Notes under the pieces: generated by a model
What the model saw: the letters and a program-made list of their open reading frames with translations, nothing else
Databases searched by the model: none
Told to the model about the DNA's origin: nothing
Source: Frondihabitans sp. PAMC 28766
GTDB taxonomy: Bacteria > Actinomycetota > Actinomycetes > Actinomycetales > Microbacteriaceae
Assembly (NCBI RefSeq): GCF_001577365.1
Contig: NZ_CP014513.1
Location: 3,472,001-3,536,000 of the forward strand
Reading direction: 5' to 3'
DNA length: 64,000 nt
Shown here: positions 34,833 to 44,416 of the stretch, piece by piece
Layout: each line of letters begins with the position of its first letter
Position numbering within the stretch: the first letter of the stretch is position 1
Translations under genes and position numbers: made by a program

Positions 34833-35252
34833 TCAGGCGGCGCCGGGGCCCTGCGCCGCGGCAGTCGGGTCCATGTGGCCGAGCTCGAGCACGTTGCCGT
34901 CGGGGTCGGTCAGCTGCCGCTGGTACATGAAACCCAGGTCGGTCGCGGGTCGCGCCTCTGAGCCGCCGGCGGCAAGACCGTCACCGACCGCCTTGTCGAC
35001 CGCGTCGCGACTGTCGAGCATGATCGACGTCGCAGCCGACACGGTGACGGCAGGATCGCCGATGGGCCGGTCGCTGAAGGTCTGGAAGTAGTCGCGCGCC
35101 AGGATCATGAAGTAGTTGTGGTCTTCTTCGACCACGACGCAGGCCGCCTTGTCGTCGGTGAAGAGCGGGTTGATAGTGAATCCGACGGCCGTGTAGAACG
35201 CCTTGGCGCGGTCCAGATCGGTCACGGGCAGGTTGACGAACATCTGAGGCAT
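34833..35252 (-). CDS. VOC (glyoxalase/bleomycin-resistance-like) family protein
   Basis: A 139-residue protein with two beta-alpha-beta-beta-beta modules: FVNLPVTDLDRAKAFYTAVG at the start and YQRQLTDPDGNVLELGHMD at the end. The ATG at 35252 follows AAGGAG; the longer frame is not needed. Metal-ligand positions of true glyoxalases are only partly kept, so it is best described as a VOC protein of unknown substrate (PhnB/YycE-like). The 256 bases upstream to the TetR stop contain no gene that I can see. Confidence 0.87.
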   Translation of the reverse strand: MPQMFVNLPVTDLDRAKAFYTAVGFTINPLFTDDKAACVVVEEDHNYFMILARDYFQTFSDRPIGDPAVTVSAATSIMLDSRDAVDKAVGDGLAAGGSEARPATDLGFMYQRQLTDPDGNVLELGHMDPTAAAQGPGAA

Positions 35253-35508
35253 CGCCGACTCCTTGTCGTCGCTCTCGAATCGATTGCGTACACCCTGACG
35301 ACAATCGGCAGCCCCGTCAAGGGCAGAAGCAGGTCGTCGCCGGAGACTCACCCCACGTCCGTGCCCAGGGGACGAACCCCGATCGCGCGCCCGAGTCGAG
35401 GGGCCACGCCTTCGAGTTCTCCGGGCGAACCACTACCACCAGTGGGCCGAGGTGTGAAAGGCCGCCGCTGTCAGGATGCCGGGTGACGGCCCACGTCGGG
35501 ATGCTGCG

Positions 35509-36144
35509 TCACGGCCCCGTCGCCGGTCGCACCGTCATCCACGGCGGCAGCGCCGACACGATCAGGTCGAGCACGAACTCGACCTCGTCGGTCTCGGGGT
35601 GCTGGAGCCACGCCTGGATCGCCCCGGCGTAGGCGTGCCCGACGAACGAGGCGTACATCTCGACGGCGACGGCGCGGTGCGCCTCGTCGTCGAACCCGGG
35701 CACGACCGGCGCCACCCGGTACGACTCGGCGATCGACGTCTCGACCGCCGCCTGGAACCTCGTGCTGAGCAGTTGGAAGAGCTCGGGCGAGAGCCCGTCG
35801 CCCGAGGGTGACAGGTAGACGGCCCGGCGGTTGGACACATGGCGCAGGATGCCACCGAGCCGTGTGCGGACAGCCGCCGCCAGGTCATCGGCCGCCATGG
35901 GGAAGAGCGACTCGGCGTGATCCCTCGCCGCGTCGAGCTCGTCGGTCAGCGCCTGCCGGAGGAGGTCGATCGGGCTCGTCGCGTGGTTGTAGAACGTCTT
36001 GCGGCTGACCCCGGCGGCCTTGACGAGGTCGGTGACCAGGATCGCCGACGGCTCCTGCCTCGAGGCCAGATCGAGGACTGCCTCGCGCAGGGCCGTGAGA
36101 CTGCGCGCAGCCCGTGGATCCACGCGCATCGTCGAGGTGCTCAT
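35509..36144 (-). CDS. TetR-family transcriptional regulator
   Basis: A 211-residue regulator; the helix-turn-helix is LVTDLVKAAGVSRKTFYNHA after an unusually basic N-terminus. It is divergent from the MFS efflux gene at 36207, with 62 bases between start codons. That gap contains TTATACATGTGCGTAATA, a weak TAC-N6-GTA palindrome that may be its operator. Probable repressor of the pump. Confidence 0.88.
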   Translation of the reverse strand: MSTSTMRVDPRAARSLTALREAVLDLASRQEPSAILVTDLVKAAGVSRKTFYNHATSPIDLLRQALTDELDAARDHAESLFPMAADDLAAAVRTRLGGILRHVSNRRAVYLSPSGDGLSPELFQLLSTRFQAAVETSIAESYRVAPVVPGFDDEAHRAVAVEMYASFVGHAYAGAIQAWLQHPETDEVEFVLDLIVSALPPWMTVRPATGP

Positions 36145-36206
36145 CGTGCCAGAGTAGGCGACGGGGTTTTCTTATACATGTGCGTAATAGTGATAGCCTC
36201 TTTGTC

Positions 36207-37673
36207 GTGACAACCGAAGCGATCCCGACCTCCCGCACCCCGGCCGTGCCTTCGGGCCGCACTCCCCGTCAGAAGCTCGTCCTCCCCGGCCTGATGTTCG
36301 TCGGCCTGGTGACCACGGCGGTGGGGAGCCTCGGTGCGCCGCTGCTGCCGACGATCGACGCCGACTATCACGTCTCGGTCGGCGAAGGGCAGTGGGCCCT
36401 GACCATTTCACTGCTCGCCGGGGCGATCGCTGCTCCGATCCTCGGCCGGGTGGCCGACGGCGGGCGCCGCAAAGAGGTCATCTCGACCGCGCTCGTGCTC
36501 GTCGCCCTCGGTTGCATCCTCGCGGCTCTCCCGCTCGGCTTCGGCTGGTTCCTCGCCGGCCGTGCGCTGCAGGGCGTCGGCCTCGGGCTGATCCCTCTGG
36601 CGATCACCGTGGCTCGCCACGCACTCCCCCACGACCGGGCGGCCAACGGCATCGCCCTGCTCGGCGTCACGACGGTGGCGGGGCTCGGCATCGGTTACCC
36701 GCTGGCGGGCCTCGTCGTGCAGTTCTTCAGCCTCTCCACCGCGTTCTGGGTGGGGGCCGTGATCACCGTGCTAACCATCGTGGCAGCGATCGTCATCATC
36801 CCCACGTCCGTCCCGGGTCCGCATGCGCGCCTCGATCTGGGCGGCACGCTCCTGCTGGGTGTCGCGGTCGCCGGGCTGCTGCTCGTGTGCGCCGAGGGCA
36901 GCGACTGGGGCTGGGGCTCGATCAAGCTGATCGGCTGCCTCGTGATCGGTGTCGCGGCCGGCGTCGTCTGGGTGTTTTACGAGCTCCGCAGCCCTGCGCC
37001 GCTGGTCAACCTCCGCCTGCTGGCCCACCCGTCCGTCCTCGCCGCCGACATCGTGGTCGTCCTCGTCGGCGCCGGCATCTATCCGCTGCTCTCGCTCGTG
37101 GTGCGCTACGCGCAGACGCCCGCGAGCAACGGATACGGCTACGGCTACTCCGCCGCTCTCGCCGGCCTCCTGCTGCTGCCCTACTCGTTCGCCAGCTTCG
37201 CCGCGAGCCGCATCGTGCAGCGACTCCTGAAGCGCTACTCGCTGGAGGCGCTCGTCGTGGTGTCGAGCGTCGTGCTCATCGCCTCGATGGTGATGTTCCT
37301 GCTCACGCGACAGCTGCTCATACCGCTGCTGATCGCCCTCATCCTGGCCGGGCTCGGTACCGGGGCGGTCTTCGCGATCAACCCGGCGCAGATCAACGCC
37401 GGGGTGCCGGCGCACGAGACCGGCAGCGCCAACAGCTTCTACCAGGTGCTGAGATACATCGGCTACTCGCTCGGGACGGCGCTCAGCGCGACATTCCTGG
37501 TCGGCTCCATCCCGCGCGGCGGCGGCACGCCGACCGAGGGCGGCTACAGCCTGGCCGCCTGGTTCGCCATCATCGCTCTCGTCGCCGCCCTCATCGCCGC
37601 CGTGCTGCTCAGCCGCCACAGCAAGCACGCCTCGGCCAGCCTCATCCAGACGATCGAGTCGATCAGCGAGTGA
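36207..37673 (+). CDS. MFS efflux transporter, DHA2 type
   Basis: A 488-residue exporter with about 14 membrane helices. Motifs are PLLPTIDADYHVSVGEGQWA, LGRVADGGRRKEVI and the gate region GLGIGYPLAGLVVQFF. The GTG at 36207 is chosen because the in-frame extension to 36114 would overlap the divergent TetR gene and its promoter. Little ribosome-binding sequence is visible, so it may be translated from a short or leaderless message. The substrate is unknown. Confidence 0.87.
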   Translation: MTTEAIPTSRTPAVPSGRTPRQKLVLPGLMFVGLVTTAVGSLGAPLLPTIDADYHVSVGEGQWALTISLLAGAIAAPILGRVADGGRRKEVISTALVLVALGCILAALPLGFGWFLAGRALQGVGLGLIPLAITVARHALPHDRAANGIALLGVTTVAGLGIGYPLAGLVVQFFSLSTAFWVGAVITVLTIVAAIVIIPTSVPGPHARLDLGGTLLLGVAVAGLLLVCAEGSDWGWGSIKLIGCLVIGVAAGVVWVFYELRSPAPLVNLRLLAHPSVLAADIVVVLVGAGIYPLLSLVVRYAQTPASNGYGYGYSAALAGLLLLPYSFASFAASRIVQRLLKRYSLEALVVVSSVVLIASMVMFLLTRQLLIPLLIALILAGLGTGAVFAINPAQINAGVPAHETGSANSFYQVLRYIGYSLGTALSATFLVGSIPRGGGTPTEGGYSLAAWFAIIALVAALIAAVLLSRHSKHASASLIQTIESISE

Positions 37674-37728
37674 TCGTCGCCCTCGTCGCCTCGTCGTCGC
37701 GAGAGAGGATGCTGACGAGGAGCGTCTC

Positions 37729-37994
37729 GTGAACGAAGAAGTGCCCGGCCCGGAGCACCTGGACGACAGCGCTGCCCTGATCGTCGGAGCCTCCGCCGGC
37801 ATCGGCCATGCGGCGGCAGCCGAGCTTGCGACGGGTTCAGCGCCAACCTCTTCGGTCGTGCCGCCGAGCAGGCCCACCTGGGTGTGTCCGAGGCCGACGA
37901 CCCGGGCGACCTCGTCGTGTTCCTCGCCGACCCCGGCGCGCGACGCCTGACGAGTCAGGCGATCAGCGTGAACGGCGGCATCAGCGCGGCGTGA
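37729..37994 (+). pseudogene. Remnant of a short-chain dehydrogenase
   Basis: The 5' part reads SAALIVGASAGIGHAAAAEL, an SDR cofactor-binding start. After a jump into another frame the 3' part reads DDPGDLVVFLADPGARRLTS and ends AISVNGGISAA, the end of an SDR. About 160 middle residues, including the catalytic Ser-Tyr-Lys, are missing. It is an internally deleted, frame-broken gene downstream of the MFS pump. Confidence 0.8.
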
Positions 37995-38014
37995 CGCCGG
38001 TCGGCTCGGGGACG

Positions 38015-39019
38015 TCAGACAGGCGGGAGGCAGCGGATCGCCCGAACGGAGCCGCTGATCACGGTGGAGCCCGCGTCATACGGCACCAGGATCACGTCGC
38101 CGCGGCCGAGAGCGCGCGACCCGCCCTCCCACGCGAGCTCGCCGACGCCGTCGAGGGCGATCAGCACGGCGAACGACGGCTCGAGGATCACTGGTTCGGC
38201 AGGCGCGACGAGTTCGGCCCGGAAGAACGCGTCGGTGCCCGTCGGAAGGAGGCGGACACGGTTGCCCTCCTCGGCGTGACCGTGGACAGCGGCGAGCATC
38301 GGCCCCACGAGCGGCTGGAAGTCGACGGCGCCCAAGGCCGTGTCGAGGTCGAGACCGAGGAACGCCCCGGCAGGGTCGATGCCCGGGAACCCTCTGTATT
38401 CGAGCAGGATCGACAGGTCGCTCGGCTCCTGCAGCTCGACGAGCGTGATGCCGTCGCCGATCGCGTGCGGCGTGCCGGCCGGCACGAAGACCCAGTCACC
38501 TGCCGTGACCGTGAGCTCGTTGAGCGCGCCGAGCAGCGCGGACGTGTCTTGGTCGACGACGAGCCGACGAAGGGTCGCGAGATCGACTTCGTCACGGAAC
38601 CCGAGCCAGACGGTGCCTGATCCTGCGCCCGTATCGGTGATTAACCACGCCTCGGTCTTGCCGCGCGGCGACCCCAGGTGTGCTGCGGCGAACGCCGCAT
38701 CGGGGTGCACGTGGTTGAAGAGCCGCTCGCCGGTGCTCAGGATCTTGACGAGGAGGCCCGTGTCGGCGCCGTATCGGTTGACGTGGTCGAGGCCGAGGTA
38801 GCCGATCGGGTCGAGCGAGATCGCATCCTTCAGCGTCATCCCGTCGTCGAGCACGGTGAGACCGATGCCGTCCGTGCCGTGAACGCTCGTCGTCGAGGCG
38901 ATGAAGTCTTCGGGCACGTGGTCGTCGGTCGAGCCGATGCCACGGAGGGCCAGGATGCCGGCGCCACCTCGATAGGCGCGGTCGGCCGGCTGGTTGGGTG
39001 CGAGGGCGAGAGGGTCCAT
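38015..39019 (-). CDS. Class I mannose-6-phosphate isomerase-like protein
   Basis: A 334-residue cupin-type phosphomannose isomerase relative. Zinc ligands are visible in LFNHVHPD (His-x-His, near residue 103), the Glu in SPRGKTEAW, and the later His in VPAGTPHAIGDG. It would interconvert mannose 6-phosphate and fructose 6-phosphate. The size and the LLEYRGFPGI segment fit the short Gram-positive ManA/YvyI type. It begins three bases after the WYL regulator stop, so the two form an operon. The window-end GH92 mannosidase could supply mannose, but the genes are 22 kb apart. Confidence 0.82.
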   Translation of the reverse strand: MDPLALAPNQPADRAYRGGAGILALRGIGSTDDHVPEDFIASTTSVHGTDGIGLTVLDDGMTLKDAISLDPIGYLGLDHVNRYGADTGLLVKILSTGERLFNHVHPDAAFAAAHLGSPRGKTEAWLITDTGAGSGTVWLGFRDEVDLATLRRLVVDQDTSALLGALNELTVTAGDWVFVPAGTPHAIGDGITLVELQEPSDLSILLEYRGFPGIDPAGAFLGLDLDTALGAVDFQPLVGPMLAAVHGHAEEGNRVRLLPTGTDAFFRAELVAPAEPVILEPSFAVLIALDGVGELAWEGGSRALGRGDVILVPYDAGSTVISGSVRAIRCLPPV

Positions 39020-39022
39020 GGT

Positions 39023-39754
39023 TCATTGTGCTCCCGGCCTCGAGCCGAGTCGGCGAGTGGGCCACCGGGCGAGGTCGGTGTCGAGCAGGGCGGGGTCGCG
39101 CGTGGGCGGCACCTCGTCGGTGATCTCGAGCCTCGTGATCCGCTCGAGGTGGAAGCCCCGGATGCCGTCGCGGAGACGACACCAGCCGACGAGCAGCCAC
39201 GAGTCGCCGCCGCGCAGGAGGCCCATGGTCTCGACGTCGCGCGTGGTCGTCGAGACCCCGTCGTCACCGAGATAGCCCAACCGGACCACCCGGCGCGCGG
39301 TGATCGCGTCGGACAACAGGTCGGTCGGCACCTCCCCCGGTTCGCCCGGCACCGGGTCGGGCGCCGGCGCCTCGATCACGTGCATCGTCGACAGGACGCT
39401 CTGCACCGGCGCGAGCCGGTCGTCGTCCATCACGGCCAGGATCTTGGCCCTCGCGCGGCGAACCGCGGCGCCGTAGGGCGACGACTCCAGCAGCCCCAGG
39501 CCGGCCAGCACGGCGAGCGACTCCGATGCGGTGAGGTTGAGGGGCGGCAGCGAGAACTCCTTCAGGATGGAGTAGCCCCCGGCCGCCCCGTGGTCGGCGT
39601 AGATCGGCACACCGGCGACCTGCAGCGACTGGATGTCGCGCTCGATCGTGCGCGCAGAGACGTCGAACTCGCGCGAGAGCCGGGCGGCCGACGTCGGCAG
39701 ATGCGACCCGCGCAGCAGGTCGACCACCGCGTACAGCCGCTCGGCTCTCTTCAT
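39023..39754 (-). CDS. YafY-type helix-turn-helix regulator with WYL domain
   Basis: A 243-residue regulator: an N-terminal HTH_11 winged helix (LYAVVDLLRGSHLPTSAARL, SARTIERDIQSLQVAGVPIY), then a WYL domain from about residue 135 in which the name-giving tripeptide appears as SWLLVGWCRLRDGIRGFHLE. WYL domains sense ligands such as nucleotides or oligonucleotides. Immediately upstream of and coupled to the isomerase-like gene. Confidence 0.9.
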   Translation of the reverse strand: MKRAERLYAVVDLLRGSHLPTSAARLSREFDVSARTIERDIQSLQVAGVPIYADHGAAGGYSILKEFSLPPLNLTASESLAVLAGLGLLESSPYGAAVRRARAKILAVMDDDRLAPVQSVLSTMHVIEAPAPDPVPGEPGEVPTDLLSDAITARRVVRLGYLGDDGVSTTTRDVETMGLLRGGDSWLLVGWCRLRDGIRGFHLERITRLEITDEVPPTRDPALLDTDLARWPTRRLGSRPGAQ

Positions 39755-39775
39755 ACGGCGAGTGTGCCAGGCACG

Positions 39776-40174
39776 TCAGACAGTCATCGGGCGGCTGCCG
39801 GTGACCGACCAGACCTCGTTGACGAGGCCCTCGGCCGTGAAGTCGAAGATGTCGACGCCGCCGGCGTGACGGTCGCCGATCGCGACGTTCCACAGCATCC
39901 TGCCGTGCTCGCCGTCGATGGCCTGGGCCACCTCCGAGAAGACGACGTCGGGATGCTGGGCGTGATACCCGCCGAGGTACGTTGCGAAGGCGTCGCCCCC
40001 GCGCACGTCGTCACCCGGGCTCGAGCCGTCGGTCTCGGTGGTGCCGAAGTGGATGCGGAAGTCGTCGCTGCAGATGAGGCGGGCGATGTCGGCGTCGCCG
40101 TTCCACATCTCGAGCCACACGGCGAGGGAGTCGGCGGCGGCGGTCGTGGTTGTGATGGTGTCGTTTTCAGTCAT
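39776..40174 (-). CDS. SnoaL/NTF2-like domain protein
   Basis: A 132-residue cone-barrel protein: WLEMWNGDADIARLICSDDF at the N-terminus, DVVFSEVAQAIDGEHGRMLW in the middle and VDIFDFTAEGLVNEVWSVTG at the end, all typical of SnoaL-like polyketide-cyclase folds. Such proteins bind or modify small hydrophobic molecules; no specific role is readable. Its N-terminus is Thr-rich. Confidence 0.82.
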   Translation of the reverse strand: MTENDTITTTTAAADSLAVWLEMWNGDADIARLICSDDFRIHFGTTETDGSSPGDDVRGGDAFATYLGGYHAQHPDVVFSEVAQAIDGEHGRMLWNVAIGDRHAGGVDIFDFTAEGLVNEVWSVTGSRPMTV

Positions 40175-40247
40175 GACTCGAGTCTCGAGACCCCTCGCGA
40201 CAGCTGTGTGTCGGTGTTCAGTCGACGAGTCGTCCTACTCTTGATGC

Positions 40248-41012
40248 GTGCCCACACCCCCGGCGGACGACGTCTTCGACGCCCACTTCCACATCATCGA
40301 CAAGCGCTTCCCCCTGGTCGCGAACAACGGCTTCATGCCCGACGAGTTCAGCGTCGCCGACTACAGGGCACACTCGGCCGAGCTGGGCATCACGGGCGGT
40401 GTCGTCGTCTCCGGGTCCTTCCAGGAGTTCGACGACACCTACCTGGTCGATGCGCTGGAGACCCTCGGCCAGTCGTTCGTCGGCGTCGTCAACGTCGCCG
40501 ACGATGCGACCGACGACGACCTCCTGCGTCTCGCGAGCGCCGGCGTCCGCGGTGTCCGCTTCAACCTGTACCGCGGCGGCTCCGCCGGCCTCGACAGCGT
40601 CGCGACGCTCGGCCGCCGCGCCTGGGACGTCGCCGGCCTGCACTCCGAGTTCTACCTCGACGCGCACGATCTCGACACCCTCGAGCCCCTGCTCGCCTCC
40701 CTCCCCAAGGTCAGCATCGACCATCTCGGCATGACGAGCGCGAACCGCGACGCGCTGCTGCGCCTTGTCTCGGCCGGGGTGCACGTCAAGGCGACAGGAT
40801 TCGGTCGGGTCGACCTCGACGTCGCATCGACGGTCGCCGAGATCCACGCCGCGAACCCGGCGGCACTCATGTTCGGCACCGACCTGCCCAGCACGCGCGC
40901 CCGCACGCCCTTCCGCCCCGCCGACATCACCCTGCTCACCGAGGCCCTGCCCACTGGCGCGCGCGCCGCCCTGCACGACAACGCCGCCGCCTTCTACGGC
41001 CTCTCCGCCTAG
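40248..41012 (+). CDS. Amidohydrolase-family TIM-barrel hydrolase
   Basis: A 254-residue metal-dependent hydrolase. The HxH motif is in DAHFHIID (His13, His15), later barrel positions in VSIDHLGM and the catalytic Asp in MFGTDLPS. Length and the final HDNAAAFYGL fit the amidohydrolase_2 group, which includes 2-pyrone-4,6-dicarboxylate lactonase and related ring-opening or decarboxylating enzymes. The start is GTG. Substrate unknown; it stands alone between divergent and convergent neighbours. Confidence 0.85.
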   Translation: MPTPPADDVFDAHFHIIDKRFPLVANNGFMPDEFSVADYRAHSAELGITGGVVVSGSFQEFDDTYLVDALETLGQSFVGVVNVADDATDDDLLRLASAGVRGVRFNLYRGGSAGLDSVATLGRRAWDVAGLHSEFYLDAHDLDTLEPLLASLPKVSIDHLGMTSANRDALLRLVSAGVHVKATGFGRVDLDVASTVAEIHAANPAALMFGTDLPSTRARTPFRPADITLLTEALPTGARAALHDNAAAFYGLSA

Positions 41013-41058
41013 CGGCCCGCGCCCCTACGTCGCCGCTTGGCCCCGACCTCACCCAGGC

Positions 41059-41116
41059 GTGAGTGGCACATTTCCGCGGAGAACCGCCCGAATTGCGGCG
41101 GAAAAGTGCCACTCAC
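41059..41116. repeat. Hairpin repeat, copy 1 (GTGAGTGGCAC family)
   Basis: Arms GTGAGTGGCACATTTCCGC (41059-41077) and its complement at 41098-41116 pair at 18 of 19 positions. It fills the gap between the convergent amidohydrolase and MMPL genes and probably terminates both. The same arm sequence is found at 59330-59389, so it is a dispersed element rather than a one-off terminator. Confidence 0.75.
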
Positions 41117-41141
41117 CGGCGACGGACGGAGCCGCAGCGAC

Positions 41142-43640
41142 CTAGCTTGCGCCGACCAGCACCCTGACCTCGCCGGTGGCGGGGTCGGCCTCCTCGCGAG
41201 CGAGAGAGGCGCCCTCGACGTCGACATCGGGGAGGATGCGGTCGATCCACTTCGGCAGCCACCAGGCCGCCTCGCCGAGCAGCGTCATCACGGCGGGGAT
41301 GAGCAGCATGCGCACCACGAACGCGTCGACGAGCACACCGAATGCGAGGCCGAAGCCGATCGGCACGATGGTCGAGTTGCCCGACGTCGCGAACCCGCTG
41401 AACACGCCGATCATGATGAGACCGGCCGCGATGACGACCGACTTCGCACCGTCGAGGCCCTCACGCACAGCCGCACGAGCCGAGTGCACGTGCTCGTGCG
41501 CCTCGCGCACGCCCGACACCAGGAACAACTGGTAGTCCATCGCGAGCCCGAACACGATGCCGATCAGCAGCGTCGGCAAGAAGCTCAGGATGGGCGTCGG
41601 CGTGTGGAGACCGAGCAGTTGCTCGCCCCAGCCGAACTGGAACAGCGCGGTGACGGCGCCGAGCGTCGCGAGCACGCTCAGCAGGAATCCGGCCGTCGCC
41701 ATGATCGGGATCAGGATAGAACGGAACACCAGGATCATGATCAGGATCGACAGGCCCAGCACCACGATCAGGTAGATGGGCAGCGCGTCGGCGAGCTTCT
41801 GCGACACGTCGATGTTGATGGCCGTGACACCGGTGGCGCCGAGGGTCACGTTCAGTTGCTTGTCGAGCGTCGGTGACAGATTGCGCAGGTCTTTCACGAC
41901 CTGCTCGGTGGTGGCCGCGCTCGGGCCGTCCTTCGGGATGACCTGGAAGATGAGCGTGCGCTTGTCGGTCGATGCCCCGCCGGCCGCCGCAGCGACGACG
42001 TTCGGCACGTCCATGATCTTGTCGGCGATGTTCGCCTCGAGGTGCGTGAGGGCCGCGGCGTTCGCGGTCTTCGGCGCGTTCGCCACGACGATGATGGCGC
42101 CGTTGGTGCCCTCGCCGAACGCCTTGCCGATCTGCGTGTACGCCTTGTATTGCGTCGAGCTGGCGGGCTCGCTCGAGCCGTCGGGGAGACCGAGCCGCAT
42201 GGCGGTCGCGGGGATCGCGATGATGAGCAACGCGATGACGCCGGCGATCAGGATCACGACGGGGTGACGGGTCGCCACGTTGCCGCTCTTCTTCGGGGTG
42301 GCGACGGCGTGCTCGACCTTCTCGGCCGCCTCGGCGGGCGAGACGACGCCCTCGGTGCGGATGAGGTGACGCTGCTTCTTGGGCAGCACCTTCGTGTTCG
42401 CGAAAGTCAGCATGGCGGGCGTGAAGGTCAGTGCGACGAGCACGGCCATCGCGACACACAGGGCGCCGGCCGAGCCCATCAGCCCGAGGAACCCGATCCC
42501 GGTGACGTTGAGGGCCACGAGGGCGATGATCACGGTGATGCCGGCGAACATGACGGCGTTGCCCGAGGTGCCGGTCGCCAGGCCGATGGACTGCCGCATC
42601 GGGATGCCCGCGCGGAGGTTCCGCCGGTGCCGATTCAGGATGAAGAGCGAGTAGTCGATGCCGACGGCCAGCCCCAGCATGAGGCCCAGGGTCGGCGTGG
42701 TCGACGACTCGCTGACGACGCCTGAGAACGACAGGACGCCGACGGCGCCGACCGCGACTCCGACAATTGCCGACAGCAGGGGGAGGCCCGCGGCGACGAG
42801 CGACCCCAGCATGATGAAGAGCACGATCGCCGCGATGACGATGCCGATGCCCTCGGAGGCGCCGCCGCCGATGGAGACCGCGGCGAGCGCGGTGCTGTAG
42901 TTCACGTTCACGCCGGCGATGGACTGCTTGTCGACGTCGCCCCGCAGCGTCGTGAGCTGGTCGGGTGTGATGTCGGTGATGGCCTTCGAGAACTCGACGG
43001 TCGCGACCGCGGTCGACTCGTCGGTCGACACGGTCCTGATCGCGGCGGCGTCCTTCAGGAGGCGCTGGCCGTCCGTGAGCTGCTGCTGTGAGGACACGAG
43101 CGTTGCAGACGCCTTGTCGAGAGCGGCCTGCTGGGTGGCGAGCTGGGCCGAGGCGCCCGCCGGGGCTGCGGAGCCTGCCGCCTGCAGCTGCGCCTTCGCG
43201 GCGTCGAGCTTCGCCTGGTTCGCAGTGATCTGGGCCTTCGCTGCGGTGAGCTGCTTCTGCCCGTCGCTCAGCTTCGTCGCCGCGGCGTCGCGCTGAACGG
43301 CGGAGGTGAAGGGGTTGACCGTGCCACTGACCGCGGGCGCCTTGGACGCGCGGGTCAAGGCGGCGGCGACGCCGGCCTTCTCGGTCGCGGTGAACGCCGT
43401 GCCGTCTTTCGTCGAGAAGACGATCTGGCCCGAGCCGCCGCTCGCGCTCGTGAACTCTTTCGCGAGCTGGTCGTTGACCTTCTGCGCCGGGGTGCCGGGG
43501 ATCGAGAACGTCGACGTGAGCGTGCCTCCGGCGACCTCGTACGCGGTCGCGACGCCACCCAGGATCACGATCCACGCGATGACGACGAACCACCGCCGCC
43601 GCGAAGAGAACAGCCCGAGTCGCTGCAGGAGTGTGGCCAT
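41142..43640 (-). CDS. MMPL-family RND transporter
   Basis: An 832-residue membrane exporter with two repeats of one helix, one large extracellular loop and five helices. The first loop (about residues 45-230) contains an Ala/Lys/Gln-rich coiled-coil stretch (QKQLTAAKAQITANQAKL). TVGLMLGLAVGIDYSLFIL-type and FGLAMDYQLFLVSGVREAHE motifs carry the proton-relay Asp residues. The ATG at 43640 with AAAGG upstream is preferred to a TTG six bases earlier. It is divergent from a TetR gene with an AAACG-TTC-CGTTT operator between them. MMPL proteins export lipids or drugs; the substrate here is unknown. Confidence 0.92.
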   Translation of the reverse strand: MATLLQRLGLFSSRRRWFVVIAWIVILGGVATAYEVAGGTLTSTFSIPGTPAQKVNDQLAKEFTSASGGSGQIVFSTKDGTAFTATEKAGVAAALTRASKAPAVSGTVNPFTSAVQRDAAATKLSDGQKQLTAAKAQITANQAKLDAAKAQLQAAGSAAPAGASAQLATQQAALDKASATLVSSQQQLTDGQRLLKDAAAIRTVSTDESTAVATVEFSKAITDITPDQLTTLRGDVDKQSIAGVNVNYSTALAAVSIGGGASEGIGIVIAAIVLFIMLGSLVAAGLPLLSAIVGVAVGAVGVLSFSGVVSESSTTPTLGLMLGLAVGIDYSLFILNRHRRNLRAGIPMRQSIGLATGTSGNAVMFAGITVIIALVALNVTGIGFLGLMGSAGALCVAMAVLVALTFTPAMLTFANTKVLPKKQRHLIRTEGVVSPAEAAEKVEHAVATPKKSGNVATRHPVVILIAGVIALLIIAIPATAMRLGLPDGSSEPASSTQYKAYTQIGKAFGEGTNGAIIVVANAPKTANAAALTHLEANIADKIMDVPNVVAAAAGGASTDKRTLIFQVIPKDGPSAATTEQVVKDLRNLSPTLDKQLNVTLGATGVTAINIDVSQKLADALPIYLIVVLGLSILIMILVFRSILIPIMATAGFLLSVLATLGAVTALFQFGWGEQLLGLHTPTPILSFLPTLLIGIVFGLAMDYQLFLVSGVREAHEHVHSARAAVREGLDGAKSVVIAAGLIMIGVFSGFATSGNSTIVPIGFGLAFGVLVDAFVVRMLLIPAVMTLLGEAAWWLPKWIDRILPDVDVEGASLAREEADPATGEVRVLVGAS

Positions 43641-43756
43641 GGTCAAGTGCCTTTCGAGGGGAGACGAGCGTGCGGGGCGTCAAGGATCCGCACCGTCGAA
43701 GGGCAGCTCGCAGAGGCCCGAAGAGAGACGGACCGCGGTGTCGTGTTCGACCTTAG

Positions 43757-43773
43757 CAAAACGTTCCGTTTCG
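43757..43773. promoter_or_regulatory. TetR operator between MMPL and TetR genes
   Basis: AAACG (43759-43763) and CGTTT (43767-43771) flank TTC as a perfect inverted repeat. It lies in the divergent promoter region, 117 bases before the MMPL start and 38 bases before the TetR start, where one repressor could act on both. Confidence 0.65.
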
Positions 43774-43810
43774 TATTGTGGTGATTTGCTGAGAAAGATA
43801 GCCTCGACCC

Positions 43811-44416
43811 ATGGAGAAAACCGTCGGGGCCAGACGCGGGCGTGTGCGCAGCGAGACGTCTCGCACCGCGATCCTCGACGCCACGCGGGATCTGACGAAC
43901 GAAGCCGGCTTCGCCCACGTCACCATCGAGAAGATCGCGGCGCGCGCCCATGTCGGCAAGCCGACGATCTACCGCTGGTGGCAGTCGAAGAACGCCATCC
44001 TCGCCGAGTGCGTTGTCCGCGGCGAGATGCTGCCGACGGCGGAGTACGTCACGCCGACCGACGGCTCGCACATCGACGTCGTCGGCGTGTTCCGGATCGC
44101 ACTCGACTACGTCGATGCGAACAAGCCCCTGCTGAGCGGGCTGGCGGCCGCCGCGTTCGAAGATCCGGTGATCGCCGAGCAGATGAACACGCACCTGATG
44201 AGGCCGTTCGAGCTGCTTCTCCATGAGCGGGCGGGTGCGGCCGGCCCCGGCCCCCTCGCCCCGGGTGAGATCTCCGTGGCATCGCTCACCCAGCTCATGC
44301 TCGGCATGATCCTGCTGCGCCTCGGGCCCGGCGCGACGAACGACGATTTCTCGGCCGACGCCGTGTTCGAGGCGCTCATGTCGCATGTCAAGGTGGACCC
44401 GAAGGACTCCCGGTGA
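43811..44416 (+). CDS. TetR-family transcriptional regulator
   Basis: A 201-residue repressor with helix-turn-helix VTIEKIAARAHVGKPTIYRW followed by WQSKNAILAE, close to the AcrR/SCO type. The C-terminal domain ends in a TetR_C-like stretch (SLTQLMLGMILLRLGPGA). Divergent from the MMPL exporter it probably controls, and its stop overlaps the GTG of the EVE-domain gene. Confidence 0.92.
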   Translation: MEKTVGARRGRVRSETSRTAILDATRDLTNEAGFAHVTIEKIAARAHVGKPTIYRWWQSKNAILAECVVRGEMLPTAEYVTPTDGSHIDVVGVFRIALDYVDANKPLLSGLAAAAFEDPVIAEQMNTHLMRPFELLLHERAGAAGPGPLAPGEISVASLTQLMLGMILLRLGPGATNDDFSADAVFEALMSHVKVDPKDSR

